Of a stretch of DNA of 64,000 nucleotides, positions 40,967 through 48,919 are shown one piece after another. Below the pieces are notes generated by a model that did no database searches, had not been told where the DNA came from, and worked only from the letters and a program-made list of their open reading frames with translations. The position numbers and the translations under genes are program-made. How positions within the stretch are numbered: position 1 is the first letter of the stretch; every line of letters begins with the position of its first letter. The stretch spans positions 7,011-71,010 of the forward strand of contig DASUSI010000001.1 of NCBI GenBank assembly GCA_036375165.1, given 5' to 3'. This DNA is from WHSM01 sp036375165 (lineage in GTDB: Bacteria; Actinomycetota; Actinomycetes; Mycobacteriales; Micromonosporaceae).

Positions 40967-42310
40967 GTGCCCGGTCACGAGATCTCGCCTGAACCCCGCG
41001 CCAGCGTGCCGTCCCCCACGTATCCGATCGAGCGTCTCAGCCTGCCCAACGGGCTGCGCGTGGTGCTCGCACCGGACTCCAGTGCCCCCGTGGTCGGCGT
41101 GGCGGTGGTGTACGACGTCGGTATCCGCTCCGAGCCGGAGGGGCGTACCGGCTTCGCGCACCTGTTCGAGCACCTGATGTTCCAGGGCTCGGAGAACCTG
41201 GAGAAGCTCGCCCACTTCAGGTACGTACAGGCATCCGGGGGGACCTTCAACGGTTCCACCCACCTGGACTACACCGACTACTACGAGATCCTGCCGTCCA
41301 ACGCCCTGGAACGTGCCCTGTTCCTGGAAGCGGACCGGATGCGCTCGCCCCGGATCACCGAGGAGAACCTGCGCAACCAGGTCGACGTGGTGAAACAGGA
41401 GATCCGGGTCAACGTGCTGAACCGCCCGTATGGCGGGTTCCCCTGGCTGAAACTGCCGCCGGTGCTGTTCGACAGCTTCCCCAACGCCCACGACGGTTAC
41501 GGCTCGTTCGAAGATCTGGAGTCGGCGAACGTGGCGGACGCGGCCGACTTCTTCGCGCGGTACTATGCGCCGGGCAACGCGGTTCTCGCGATCGCCGGGG
41601 ATCTCGACGTGACCGAGGCGGCCCGGCTGGTGGAGCGCCATTTCGGCGGGATCCCGGGGCGGCCGGTCCCGGTCCGCCCGGAGTTCGAGGAGCCGGATCT
41701 GACCGCCGAACGCCGGGCCGGCTACACCGACTCGTACGCGCCGCTGCCCGCGGTGGCCTCGTGCTGGCGGGTCCCGGACCCGATCGCTGACCTGGCCGGC
41801 TACCTCCCGTACGTGGTACTGGCCGAGGCGCTCACCGACGGTGACGCCTCCCGGCTGCAGCAGCGGCTGGTGCAGCGGGACCGTTCCGCCACCAGCGTCG
41901 GCGGTTACCTCGGGTTCATGGGGGAGCCGTTCGAGGTCCGCAACCCCACCGCGCTGGTGCTGCAGGCGCACCTGCCGCCCGGCGGCGACGCGGACAAGGT
42001 GTTGTTCACCGTTGACGAGGAGCTCGACCGCCTGGCCGGGGACGGGCTCGACGACGGAGAGCTGGCGCGAGTGGTGGCTCGGATCAGCACCCACCTGCTG
42101 CGGGACGTGGACTCGGTGCTGGGCCGTACCCTGCAGATGGCGGTACACGAGCAGCAGCGTGGCGGGGACGGGCCTGGAGCCGGACTGCTGAACCAACTGC
42201 CCGGACTGCTCGGCGAAGTGACCGCCGACCAGGTCAGGGAGGCAGCAGCGACGCTGCGACCGCAGCGCCGCGCGTCGGTCGAGGTGATTCCCGGAGGAGC
42301 GAACCAGTGA
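40967..42310 (+). CDS. M16-family zinc peptidase, active subunit
   Basis: This 447-residue peptidase carries the inverted zinc motif HLFEH (H65, E68, H69) in TGFAHLFEHLMFQGSEN, with a downstream glutamate-rich helix (VVKQEIRVN) expected to supply the third ligand. The N-terminus lacks a signal peptide. It lies 46 nt upstream of a homologue without the zinc motif, as in two-subunit bacterial M16B peptidases and mitochondrial processing peptidase. Likely role: degradation of oligopeptides. Confidence 0.93.
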   Translation: MPGHEISPEPRASVPSPTYPIERLSLPNGLRVVLAPDSSAPVVGVAVVYDVGIRSEPEGRTGFAHLFEHLMFQGSENLEKLAHFRYVQASGGTFNGSTHLDYTDYYEILPSNALERALFLEADRMRSPRITEENLRNQVDVVKQEIRVNVLNRPYGGFPWLKLPPVLFDSFPNAHDGYGSFEDLESANVADAADFFARYYAPGNAVLAIAGDLDVTEAARLVERHFGGIPGRPVPVRPEFEEPDLTAERRAGYTDSYAPLPAVASCWRVPDPIADLAGYLPYVVLAEALTDGDASRLQQRLVQRDRSATSVGGYLGFMGEPFEVRNPTALVLQAHLPPGGDADKVLFTVDEELDRLAGDGLDDGELARVVARISTHLLRDVDSVLGRTLQMAVHEQQRGGDGPGAGLLNQLPGLLGEVTADQVREAAATLRPQRRASVEVIPGGANQ

Positions 42311-42356
42311 GTGGATGCGGCGGACCCACCGGCTCGGCCATCGGGAGGACGGCGAA

Positions 42357-43670
42357 GTGACCACGACACCGGTGCCGGAGCTGGGGCCGGCCAAGGAACT
42401 GCGGCTGCCCGACACGGCCGAGCACACCCTGACGAACGGCCTGACCGTGATCGTGGTGCGCCGCTCCTCGGTTCCCCTGGTGGAACTGCGACTGCGGGTG
42501 CCGTTCGGCAAGGCGCATCTGGCGCGTTCGTCGGTGTTGGCGCAGAGCCTGTTCTCGGGTACCGAGACCATGTCCGCGGTGGACCTCGCCGCCGCGTTGC
42601 AGAAGCTCGGGGGTGCCCTCTCGGCCAGTGTGGACCCGGACCGGTTGCTGGTCTCCGGCAACGCGTTGGCCCCGGAACTGCCGCGGATGCTGGGGTTGCT
42701 GGGAGAGGTGCTCACCGGCGCGGCGTACCCGGCCAAGGAAGTGGCGACCGAGCGGGAGCGACTCGCCGACCGGATCCGGGTGGCACTCACCCAGCCGTCG
42801 CACCTTGCCAGGGTGGCGCTGTTGAAGCGGGTGTACGGCAGGCACCCGTACGCGGTGCAGACCCCGGAACCGGAACAGGTGCTGGCGGTGCGACCGGGGG
42901 CGCTCAAGGAGCTGCACTCGGAACGGATCCACCCGGCGGGTGCCATCCTGGTGCTGGTTGGAGACCTGGACCCGGACCGGACCCTGGAGCTGGCCGAGCA
43001 GGTGATCGCCGGCTGGGACGGCGGTGGCAGGACCGTCGAGCTGGCCGCGGTTCCGGCGCTGGAGCCCGGTCCGCTGCGGCTGGTACACCGGGACGGTTCG
43101 GTGCAGTCCTCGCTGCGGATGGCGTTCCCGGCGGTGCCGCGCAGCCACCCGGACCACGCCGCGCTGCAACTGGCCAACCTGGTCTTCGGTGGCTACTTCT
43201 CGTCCCGCTGGGTGGAGAACATCCGGGAGGACAAGGGTTACACGTACTCCCCGCATTCCCAGATCGAGCACTCGGCGGCCGGCACCACGCTGGTGCTGTC
43301 AGCGGATGTGTCCACTGAGGTCACCGTGCCGTCGTTGCTGGAGACCTGGTACGAGTTGGGCCGGATCGCGAGCCTTCCGGTGACCGGGGAGGAGTTGGAG
43401 CAGGCCCGGCAGTACGCGCTGGGCACGTTGCAACTCGGCGTGGCCACCCAGGCGGGGCTGGCCGGCTTGGCGAGCAGCCTGGCCGGCTTCGGGCTGCGGC
43501 TGGACTGGCTCGCAGAGCACCGTGCCCGGTTGCTGGAGGCCACCGATGCCGACGTGTTCGCGGTGGCTGGCCGGTATCTGGCACCGGCCCGCGGGGTGAC
43601 CGTGGTGGTGGCCGACGCCGAGCAGGTCGAGGCGCCGCTCGGGGTGTTGGGTGCGGTGGAACGGGCCTGA
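42357..43670 (+). CDS. M16-family peptidase-like protein, inactive partner
   Basis: This 437-residue protein is homologous to the preceding gene but lacks HxxEH; the corresponding region reads ARSSVLAQSLFSGTE. It retains the R/Y substrate motif (FSSRWVENIREDKGYTYSPH) used by the inactive half of heterodimeric M16B enzymes. The GTG at 42357 follows GGGAGG by 8 nt and is preferred to ATG 42315. The two proteins probably form one enzyme. Confidence 0.9.
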   Translation: MTTTPVPELGPAKELRLPDTAEHTLTNGLTVIVVRRSSVPLVELRLRVPFGKAHLARSSVLAQSLFSGTETMSAVDLAAALQKLGGALSASVDPDRLLVSGNALAPELPRMLGLLGEVLTGAAYPAKEVATERERLADRIRVALTQPSHLARVALLKRVYGRHPYAVQTPEPEQVLAVRPGALKELHSERIHPAGAILVLVGDLDPDRTLELAEQVIAGWDGGGRTVELAAVPALEPGPLRLVHRDGSVQSSLRMAFPAVPRSHPDHAALQLANLVFGGYFSSRWVENIREDKGYTYSPHSQIEHSAAGTTLVLSADVSTEVTVPSLLETWYELGRIASLPVTGEELEQARQYALGTLQLGVATQAGLAGLASSLAGFGLRLDWLAEHRARLLEATDADVFAVAGRYLAPARGVTVVVADAEQVEAPLGVLGAVERA

Positions 43671-43692
43671 GCCGGCCCCGGGGGCACGTGGC

Positions 43693-44505
43693 TCAGGGCC
43701 GCGCGGCGTCCTGCTCGTCCAGCTTCGCGGTGGCATGTCGCCACATCCGGCGGATCGGCCTGTCGACCAGCCAGGGAGCGAGCCGACGCAGTCGCAGGGT
43801 ACGGCGTGCCTCGGGGTGGGTGATCACCAGGAACCGGCCGGTGCGCACCGCTTCGAACACCTGCTCGGCGACGTCCTCGGGGGTCAGCTTCGCCCCGGAG
43901 ATCCAGCGTTCCGCGCGGTTGCTGAGCAGCGGGTCCGGACTGCGCATGGAGTTGCCGATGTTGGTCTTCACGAACGACGGGCAGACCACTGTGGTGCGCA
44001 CCCCGTAGGGTTCGAGTTCGTACCGCAGGGTCTCTGACAGTGAGATCACGCCGGCCTTGGCGACGTTGTAGGACACCATGCCGGGCAGGTTCATCAGTCC
44101 GGCCATCGACGCGATGTTCACCACGTGCCCGGAGCGTTGCCGTTTGAAGACCGGTACGAAACTGCGGCACCCCCGGATCGCGCCCTTCAGGTTGATGTCG
44201 AGGATCCAGTCCCAGTCGGCCAGGTCGACGCGTTCGATCCGCCCGGCGGCGGACACCCCGGCGTTGTTGACCAGCACGTCGAGTCCGTCCCACTCGGCCA
44301 GGCACCAGTCGCGCAACCGTTCCCAGTCGGTGTCAGAGCGTACGTCCAGGTGTTGGAACGCACCGCCGACCTCGGCGGCTGCGGCCTGACCGGCGGCTTC
44401 GTCGAGGTCTGCGACCAGCACCCGCCAGCCGTCGCGGGCGAAGCGGCGGCCCATCGCCAGCCCGAGGCCGCTGGCGCCTCCGGTGATCAGGATCCGTCTG
44501 CTCAT
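43693..44505 (-). CDS. Short-chain dehydrogenase/reductase
   Basis: This 270-residue SDR has the cofactor loop TGGASGLGLAMGRRFA (about 8-23), a DLDE acidic end suggesting NAD preference, NNAGVSAAG, and catalytic YNVAK in MVSYNVAKAG with the partner serine in NIASMAGLM. The substrate is unknown. It follows the MMPL gene on the same strand by 80 bp. Confidence 0.92.
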   Translation of the reverse strand: MSRRILITGGASGLGLAMGRRFARDGWRVLVADLDEAAGQAAAAEVGGAFQHLDVRSDTDWERLRDWCLAEWDGLDVLVNNAGVSAAGRIERVDLADWDWILDINLKGAIRGCRSFVPVFKRQRSGHVVNIASMAGLMNLPGMVSYNVAKAGVISLSETLRYELEPYGVRTTVVCPSFVKTNIGNSMRSPDPLLSNRAERWISGAKLTPEDVAEQVFEAVRTGRFLVITHPEARRTLRLRRLAPWLVDRPIRRMWRHATAKLDEQDAARP

Positions 44506-44585
44506 GGGGTCATTCTGCCGCTCACCGGTCCCGGGTACGGGTCAGCGGGCGGAGGGATTGGTCACCGGCCGGCCAGGGAAGCCGG

Positions 44586-46775
44586 TCAGCGGGCCGCGCC
44601 GACCGGTTCCCGGGCTGGCTCGGACTCCCGGATTCCGTACCGGCGGTACAGGCCCCGCAGGAACCTCGGCGCCCACCAGTTGTACCGACCGAGCAGCCGC
44701 ATCGTGGCCGGCACCAGCATCAGCCGGACCAGGGTGGCGTCCAGTACCACGGCGACCAGCATGCCGACCCCGACCATCTTCATCAGGCTGATCCCGGAGG
44801 TGGCGAACGCGGCCACCACGACCGCGAGCAGCAGCGCCGCCGCGGTGATGATGCCACCGGTACGTTGCACCCCGCTCGCCACCGCGGCGGTGTTGTCGCC
44901 GAGGTCGTCCCACTGCTCCCGGATCCGGGACAGCAGGAACACCTCGTAGTCCATGGACAGCCCGAACAGCAGGGCGAGCATCAGGATCGGCTGGGTTGCC
45001 TCCAGGAAACCGGTCGGGGTGAACGCCAGCGGTCCGGACAGGTGGCCTTCCTGGAAGATCCACACCACGGCGCCGAACGACGCCCCGATCGACAGCAGGT
45101 TCATCAGGATCGCCTTGACCGGTAGCACCAGCGATCCGAAGGCCAGGAACAGCAGGACGAACGTCACCGCGGCGACCAGCAGCGCCATCCATGGCAGTCG
45201 CTCGGCCAGCCCGTCCAGCAGGTCGACCAGGCTCGCCGTGGGGCCGGCGACCAGCACGTCGGCTCCGGCGGGCTCGGCCAGGTCGCGGATTTCGGCGACG
45301 ATGTCCCGGGCGGGTTCGGAGGTCGCGGCCCCGTCGTAGCTCACCGTGATCACAGTGGATTCGCCACGGTGGCCGGACAGTACGGCGTCGCGTACCCCGT
45401 CGACAGCGGTGATGTCCCGGGCGAATCTGGCGGCGTCTTCGGCTGGGGCGCCGCTGACCAGCACCTGGATCGGGTCCGCGCCGCCGCCGGGGAACTCCTC
45501 GGACAGTCGCTCGGACACCACCCGGCTCTCGGTGCCAGCCGGCAGGATCCGTTCGTCGGCCCCGCCGAACTCGACCCGCAGGAACGGCACGGCGAGCAGT
45601 ACCAGCACGGCGGTGGACCCCAGCAGATAACGCACCGGCCGGTGCATCACGCTGCCCGCGATCCGGGCCCAGAACCTCCGTTCGCCCGTGCTCCCGGTGA
45701 CGGTGGGTACGGCCCGCCGCCGGGCCCACGGCAGTCGCAGCGAGTCGACCCGGCGTCCGAGTACGGCCAGCAGCGCCGGCAGTACGGTGAGGCTGGCGAT
45801 CATGGCGACCGCCACGGCGGCCATCCCACCGAGTCCCATCGAACGCAGGAACATCTGGGGGAAGATCAGCAGGCCGGACAGGGCGAGCGCCACGGTGACG
45901 CCGGAGACCGCGATGGTGCGGCCCGCGGTCGCCATGGTCCGGGCCACCGCCTCGGTCACCGGGTCGGATCCGGCGTCACGTCCGTCGGCTGGTGGCGGGC
46001 CGCCCCGGTCGAGTTCCTCCCGGAACCGGCTCACCAGAAACAGCGCGTAGTCGATCGCGAGCCCGAGCCCCAGCAGCGTGATGATGTTGATGGCGAACAC
46101 CGACACGTCGGTGATCAGTGTCAGCGCGCGGACCACGGTGAACGCCCCGATGATCGCCAGCCCGCCGACCAGCAACGGCGTGGTGGCGGCGACCAGGCTG
46201 CCGAACACCAGCACCAGCAGCACCAGTAGGAGCGGCAGGGAGATCAGTTCGGCGCGGGTGATGTCGGCCGCCACCCGGTCGTTCACGTCCAGGAACACGG
46301 CGCGGGGCCCACCGGCCTGGGTGTCGAGTGCTGCGGTGTCGAACAGGTCGCGCACCTCCCGGACGGTGTCGGTGTCCGGGTTGTCGACCAGCCGGATCGC
46401 GAGGTAGGTGGCGTTCCGGTCTTCCGAGACCAGGGCGGGGGAGCCGGTGTCGTAGTACGACACCACCTCGGTGACGTCGCCGTGGTGGCGGATCCGGTCG
46501 GCGGCGTCGCGTACCGCGTCCCGGAACCTGGGGTCGGTGACCGTCAGGCTGTCGCTGGAGTAGAGCGCGATCAGGTCGAAGTCCTGGCGTCCCACCTCTG
46601 ACTCGATGCGCTCGACCGCTCGTTGCGACTCGCTGCCGGGTTGTTCGAAGCCGCCCTCGGACAGGTTTGCGAACACCTCTGCGCCCCAGTCCAGGGCCAG
46701 CACCGTGAATCCCGCCGCCACCGCCAGGACGAGCCACCGGAAGCGGCTCATCGTTCGTCCCCACCACGCGAACAT
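44586..46775 (-). CDS. MMPL-family RND transporter
   Basis: This 729-residue protein has twelve predicted membrane helices and two large extracytoplasmic loops (about 38-175 and 400-530). The duplicated signature occurs as GLGLAIDYALFLVSRFREEL and LFGLSMDYEVFLLSRIREQW, typical of MmpL/YdfJ-type exporters driven by the proton gradient. The divergent TetR gene probably represses it. Likely cargo is a lipid or toxic hydrophobic compound, but nothing here identifies it. Confidence 0.92.
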   Translation of the reverse strand: MFAWWGRTMSRFRWLVLAVAAGFTVLALDWGAEVFANLSEGGFEQPGSESQRAVERIESEVGRQDFDLIALYSSDSLTVTDPRFRDAVRDAADRIRHHGDVTEVVSYYDTGSPALVSEDRNATYLAIRLVDNPDTDTVREVRDLFDTAALDTQAGGPRAVFLDVNDRVAADITRAELISLPLLLVLLVLVFGSLVAATTPLLVGGLAIIGAFTVVRALTLITDVSVFAINIITLLGLGLAIDYALFLVSRFREELDRGGPPPADGRDAGSDPVTEAVARTMATAGRTIAVSGVTVALALSGLLIFPQMFLRSMGLGGMAAVAVAMIASLTVLPALLAVLGRRVDSLRLPWARRRAVPTVTGSTGERRFWARIAGSVMHRPVRYLLGSTAVLVLLAVPFLRVEFGGADERILPAGTESRVVSERLSEEFPGGGADPIQVLVSGAPAEDAARFARDITAVDGVRDAVLSGHRGESTVITVSYDGAATSEPARDIVAEIRDLAEPAGADVLVAGPTASLVDLLDGLAERLPWMALLVAAVTFVLLFLAFGSLVLPVKAILMNLLSIGASFGAVVWIFQEGHLSGPLAFTPTGFLEATQPILMLALLFGLSMDYEVFLLSRIREQWDDLGDNTAAVASGVQRTGGIITAAALLLAVVVAAFATSGISLMKMVGVGMLVAVVLDATLVRLMLVPATMRLLGRYNWWAPRFLRGLYRRYGIRESEPAREPVGAAR

Positions 46776-46837
46776 GTCGTCCCCTACCCCGGTGTGTGCC
46801 CTATGATGTAGACGTCAATCACATCTGTTATCTCTGT

Positions 46838-46858
46838 TAACTCTTGCTTACGTAGTTA
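46838..46858. promoter_or_regulatory. Candidate TetR operator between MMPL and TetR genes
   Basis: TAACT (46838-46842), 11 nt, AGTTA (46854-46858) is an inverted repeat in the 115-bp divergent gap, which is distinctly AT-rich. A TTGACG element facing the MMPL gene lies at 46818-46813. The assignment rests on position and symmetry. Confidence 0.35.
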
Positions 46859-46890
46859 GCGACAGCAAAGCAGGGCGGTAAAGGGACGTT

Positions 46891-47625
46891 ATGACCTTGC
46901 CCACACGCCGGGAGCGGGTACGTGCCGCGACCGTCGACGAGATCAAGACCACGGCACGCCGGCTACTGGTCGAGCAGGGACCGGCCGCCATCTCGCTGCG
47001 CGCGATCGCGCGACAGATGGGGATGACGGCACCCGCCCTGTACCGCTACTTCCCGAGCCACGAAGCGCTGCTGGAAGGGCTGTGCGGCGACCTCGGCGAC
47101 GAGTTGGTCGGCGAGCTGGTGCGGGCCCGCGACGCGTTGCCCGCCGAACAGGCAGCGGCCCGCCTGGTGGCCACCTGCCAGGCGTTCCGGGGCTGGGCGA
47201 CCGGCCACCCGGCCGAGTTCACCCTGATGTTCGCCAGCGCCCGGCAGGGCGGCTGCGCGGACGCTGGTCTCGCCGACCGGATGGGACAGCGCGACCGGGA
47301 GGCCGCACGACGCTTCGGGCCGGTGTTCTTCGACATCATCGTCGAGCACTGGCGCCGCTCGCCGTTCCCGGTCCCGGAACCCGACTCCCTGTCACCGGAA
47401 CTGCGTGGCCAACTGGAGCGGTTCACCGGCGTACTCCACCTGCCGGTGCCGGTCGGGCTGGCGTACGTCTTCGTATCGGGGTGGGTCCGGCTTTACGGCA
47501 TGGTCGCGTTGGAGGTGTTCGGGCACCTGGACTTCGCGCTCACCGACGTGGAGCCGCTGTTCCAGGCCGAGATGGCGGCTTTGGCGGCGCAGCTGGGCCT
47601 GCCGCTTCACCAGCCCACGGACTGA
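46891..47625 (+). CDS. TetR-family regulator, WHG-domain type
   Basis: This 244-residue regulator has an N-terminal HTH (ARRLLVEQGPAAISLRAIAR, then QMGMTAPALYRYFPSHEALL) and a C-terminal domain with FRGWATGHPAEFTLMFAS, the WHG-type pattern of many TetR proteins beside efflux genes. It is divergent from the MMPL exporter and is presumably its repressor. Its last 19 nt overlap the end of the convergent CDF gene. Confidence 0.9.
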   Translation: MTLPTRRERVRAATVDEIKTTARRLLVEQGPAAISLRAIARQMGMTAPALYRYFPSHEALLEGLCGDLGDELVGELVRARDALPAEQAAARLVATCQAFRGWATGHPAEFTLMFASARQGGCADAGLADRMGQRDREAARRFGPVFFDIIVEHWRRSPFPVPEPDSLSPELRGQLERFTGVLHLPVPVGLAYVFVSGWVRLYGMVALEVFGHLDFALTDVEPLFQAEMAALAAQLGLPLHQPTD

Positions 47626-48521
47626 CAGCACCCGACCGCACCGGCCGGTTCGACCTGTAGCGTCGCGTGGTCGATGCCGTACCCGTCCTGCAACGCGGTA
47701 CGGGCCGCGGCCAGCACCCGGCCGGTGTCCGCCGCGGCGGTGACCGTCAGATGCGCGGAGGCCACCTCCATCCCGGAGGTGAGGGTCCACACGTGCAGGT
47801 CGTGCACCTCGATCACATCCGGGACCCCGAGCAGCGCGGCCTGGATCGCCGCCACGTCCAGGTGTTCCGGCGCGGCCTGCACCAGGATCCGGACAGCGGC
47901 GGCGGCCAACCTCCAGGTCCGGGGCAGTATGAAACAGGCCACCGCCACGGCCACGATCGGGTCGGCGTACCCCCATCCGGTCAGCATGATGGTCACCGCC
48001 GCGGCGATCACGCCGAGCGATGCCACGGTGTCACCCAGGACTTCCAGGTATGCGCCACGGACGTTGAGGTTGTCGCCCGCTCCGGGGTGCAACAGCGCGA
48101 ACGCGGCGAGGTTCGCGGCCAGCCCGGCGAGGGCGACCACCAGCATCGGTCCGGAGAGCACCCGGGGCGGCTCCGGCAGCCGGCTCACCGCCTCGACGAG
48201 GACGTAACCGGCGACCCCGAACAGCAGCAGCGCGTTGCCGAGTGCGGCCAGCACCTCCAGCCGGTACAGGCCGAAGGTCCGCTGTGGCCCTACGCCCGCC
48301 ATCGCGGCGGCCTGGATCGCGGCGAGCGACATTCCGATGCCGAGTACGTCACTGAACATGTGCCCGCCGTCGGAGAGCAGGGCCAGTGACCCCGTCCACC
48401 AGGCCGCGACCACCTCCAGCACCGCGAACCCGGCAAGCAGCAGCAGCACCGTGAGCAGCCTGCCTCGGTGTCGAACTCCCGTGGAGCCGGGGCTCACCCC
48501 GTGCTTGTGTCCCGCACTCAC
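47607..48521 (-). CDS. Cation diffusion facilitator (zinc/cobalt-type) transporter
   Basis: This 304-residue CDF protein has six predicted helices, the metal site SDGGHMFSDVLG in helix 2 and LGDTVASLGVIAA in helix 5, and a cytoplasmic C-terminal domain with DLHVWTLTSGMEVASAHL. The N-terminal HKHG and the terminal GCCQSVGW could add metal ligands. It exports Zn2+ or a similar divalent ion in exchange for protons. Start is GTG. Confidence 0.93.
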   Translation of the reverse strand: MSAGHKHGVSPGSTGVRHRGRLLTVLLLLAGFAVLEVVAAWWTGSLALLSDGGHMFSDVLGIGMSLAAIQAAAMAGVGPQRTFGLYRLEVLAALGNALLLFGVAGYVLVEAVSRLPEPPRVLSGPMLVVALAGLAANLAAFALLHPGAGDNLNVRGAYLEVLGDTVASLGVIAAAVTIMLTGWGYADPIVAVAVACFILPRTWRLAAAAVRILVQAAPEHLDVAAIQAALLGVPDVIEVHDLHVWTLTSGMEVASAHLTVTAAADTGRVLAAARTALQDGYGIDHATLQVEPAGAVGCCQSVGW

Positions 48522-48681
48522 CGGGCCCCCTAGATCGCCATGGGCTGCCGTGTAGATCCGATCCCGGAATCCTATGCGTACATCACTATATGTCTACCTG
48601 GCGTGCCTCGCAGCTATCGGTTGATACCTCGCAATGTGGCTGGCCGTTTCAAAATCATCCGAGCGGGGCACTGATCAACGC

Positions 48682-48825
48682 ATGGGTACACTTTTGTGGA
48701 TCATCGCTGTCGTACTCGTGATCGCGGGAATCGTCACTATTGTCCGTGGCGGTCTGCTCTGGGGCATCGTCCTCATCGTCCTCGGACTCCTCGTGGGGCC
48801 CGGAGGCGTCAGCATCTTCACCTGA
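48682..48825 (+). CDS. GPGG-motif small membrane protein
   Basis: This 47-residue protein starts MGTLLWIIAVVLVIAGIVTI and ends LLVGPGGVSIF, with two short hydrophobic helices joined by a WGI turn and the GPGG motif that names this actinobacterial family. The ATG at 48682 fits the family start; the frame extends upstream to 48634. The function is unknown. Confidence 0.82.
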   Translation: MGTLLWIIAVVLVIAGIVTIVRGGLLWGIVLIVLGLLVGPGGVSIFT

Positions 48826-48919
48826 CGGAGGCGCTCTGGTGCCGGTCGAAATGGCTGGCACCAGAGCCAGGGACCCCCTTACCCGTTAACCGCACCGGGG
48901 CGGCGGGCATAGCTCCGGT

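Noticed and set aside
40844..43177. Minus-strand frame of 777 codons opposite the M16 peptidases
   Set aside because: The plus-strand proteins carry HxxEH and the arginine/tyrosine motif. The opposite frame has no recognisable domain and is rich in Ser, Arg and Gly as expected for a shadow.
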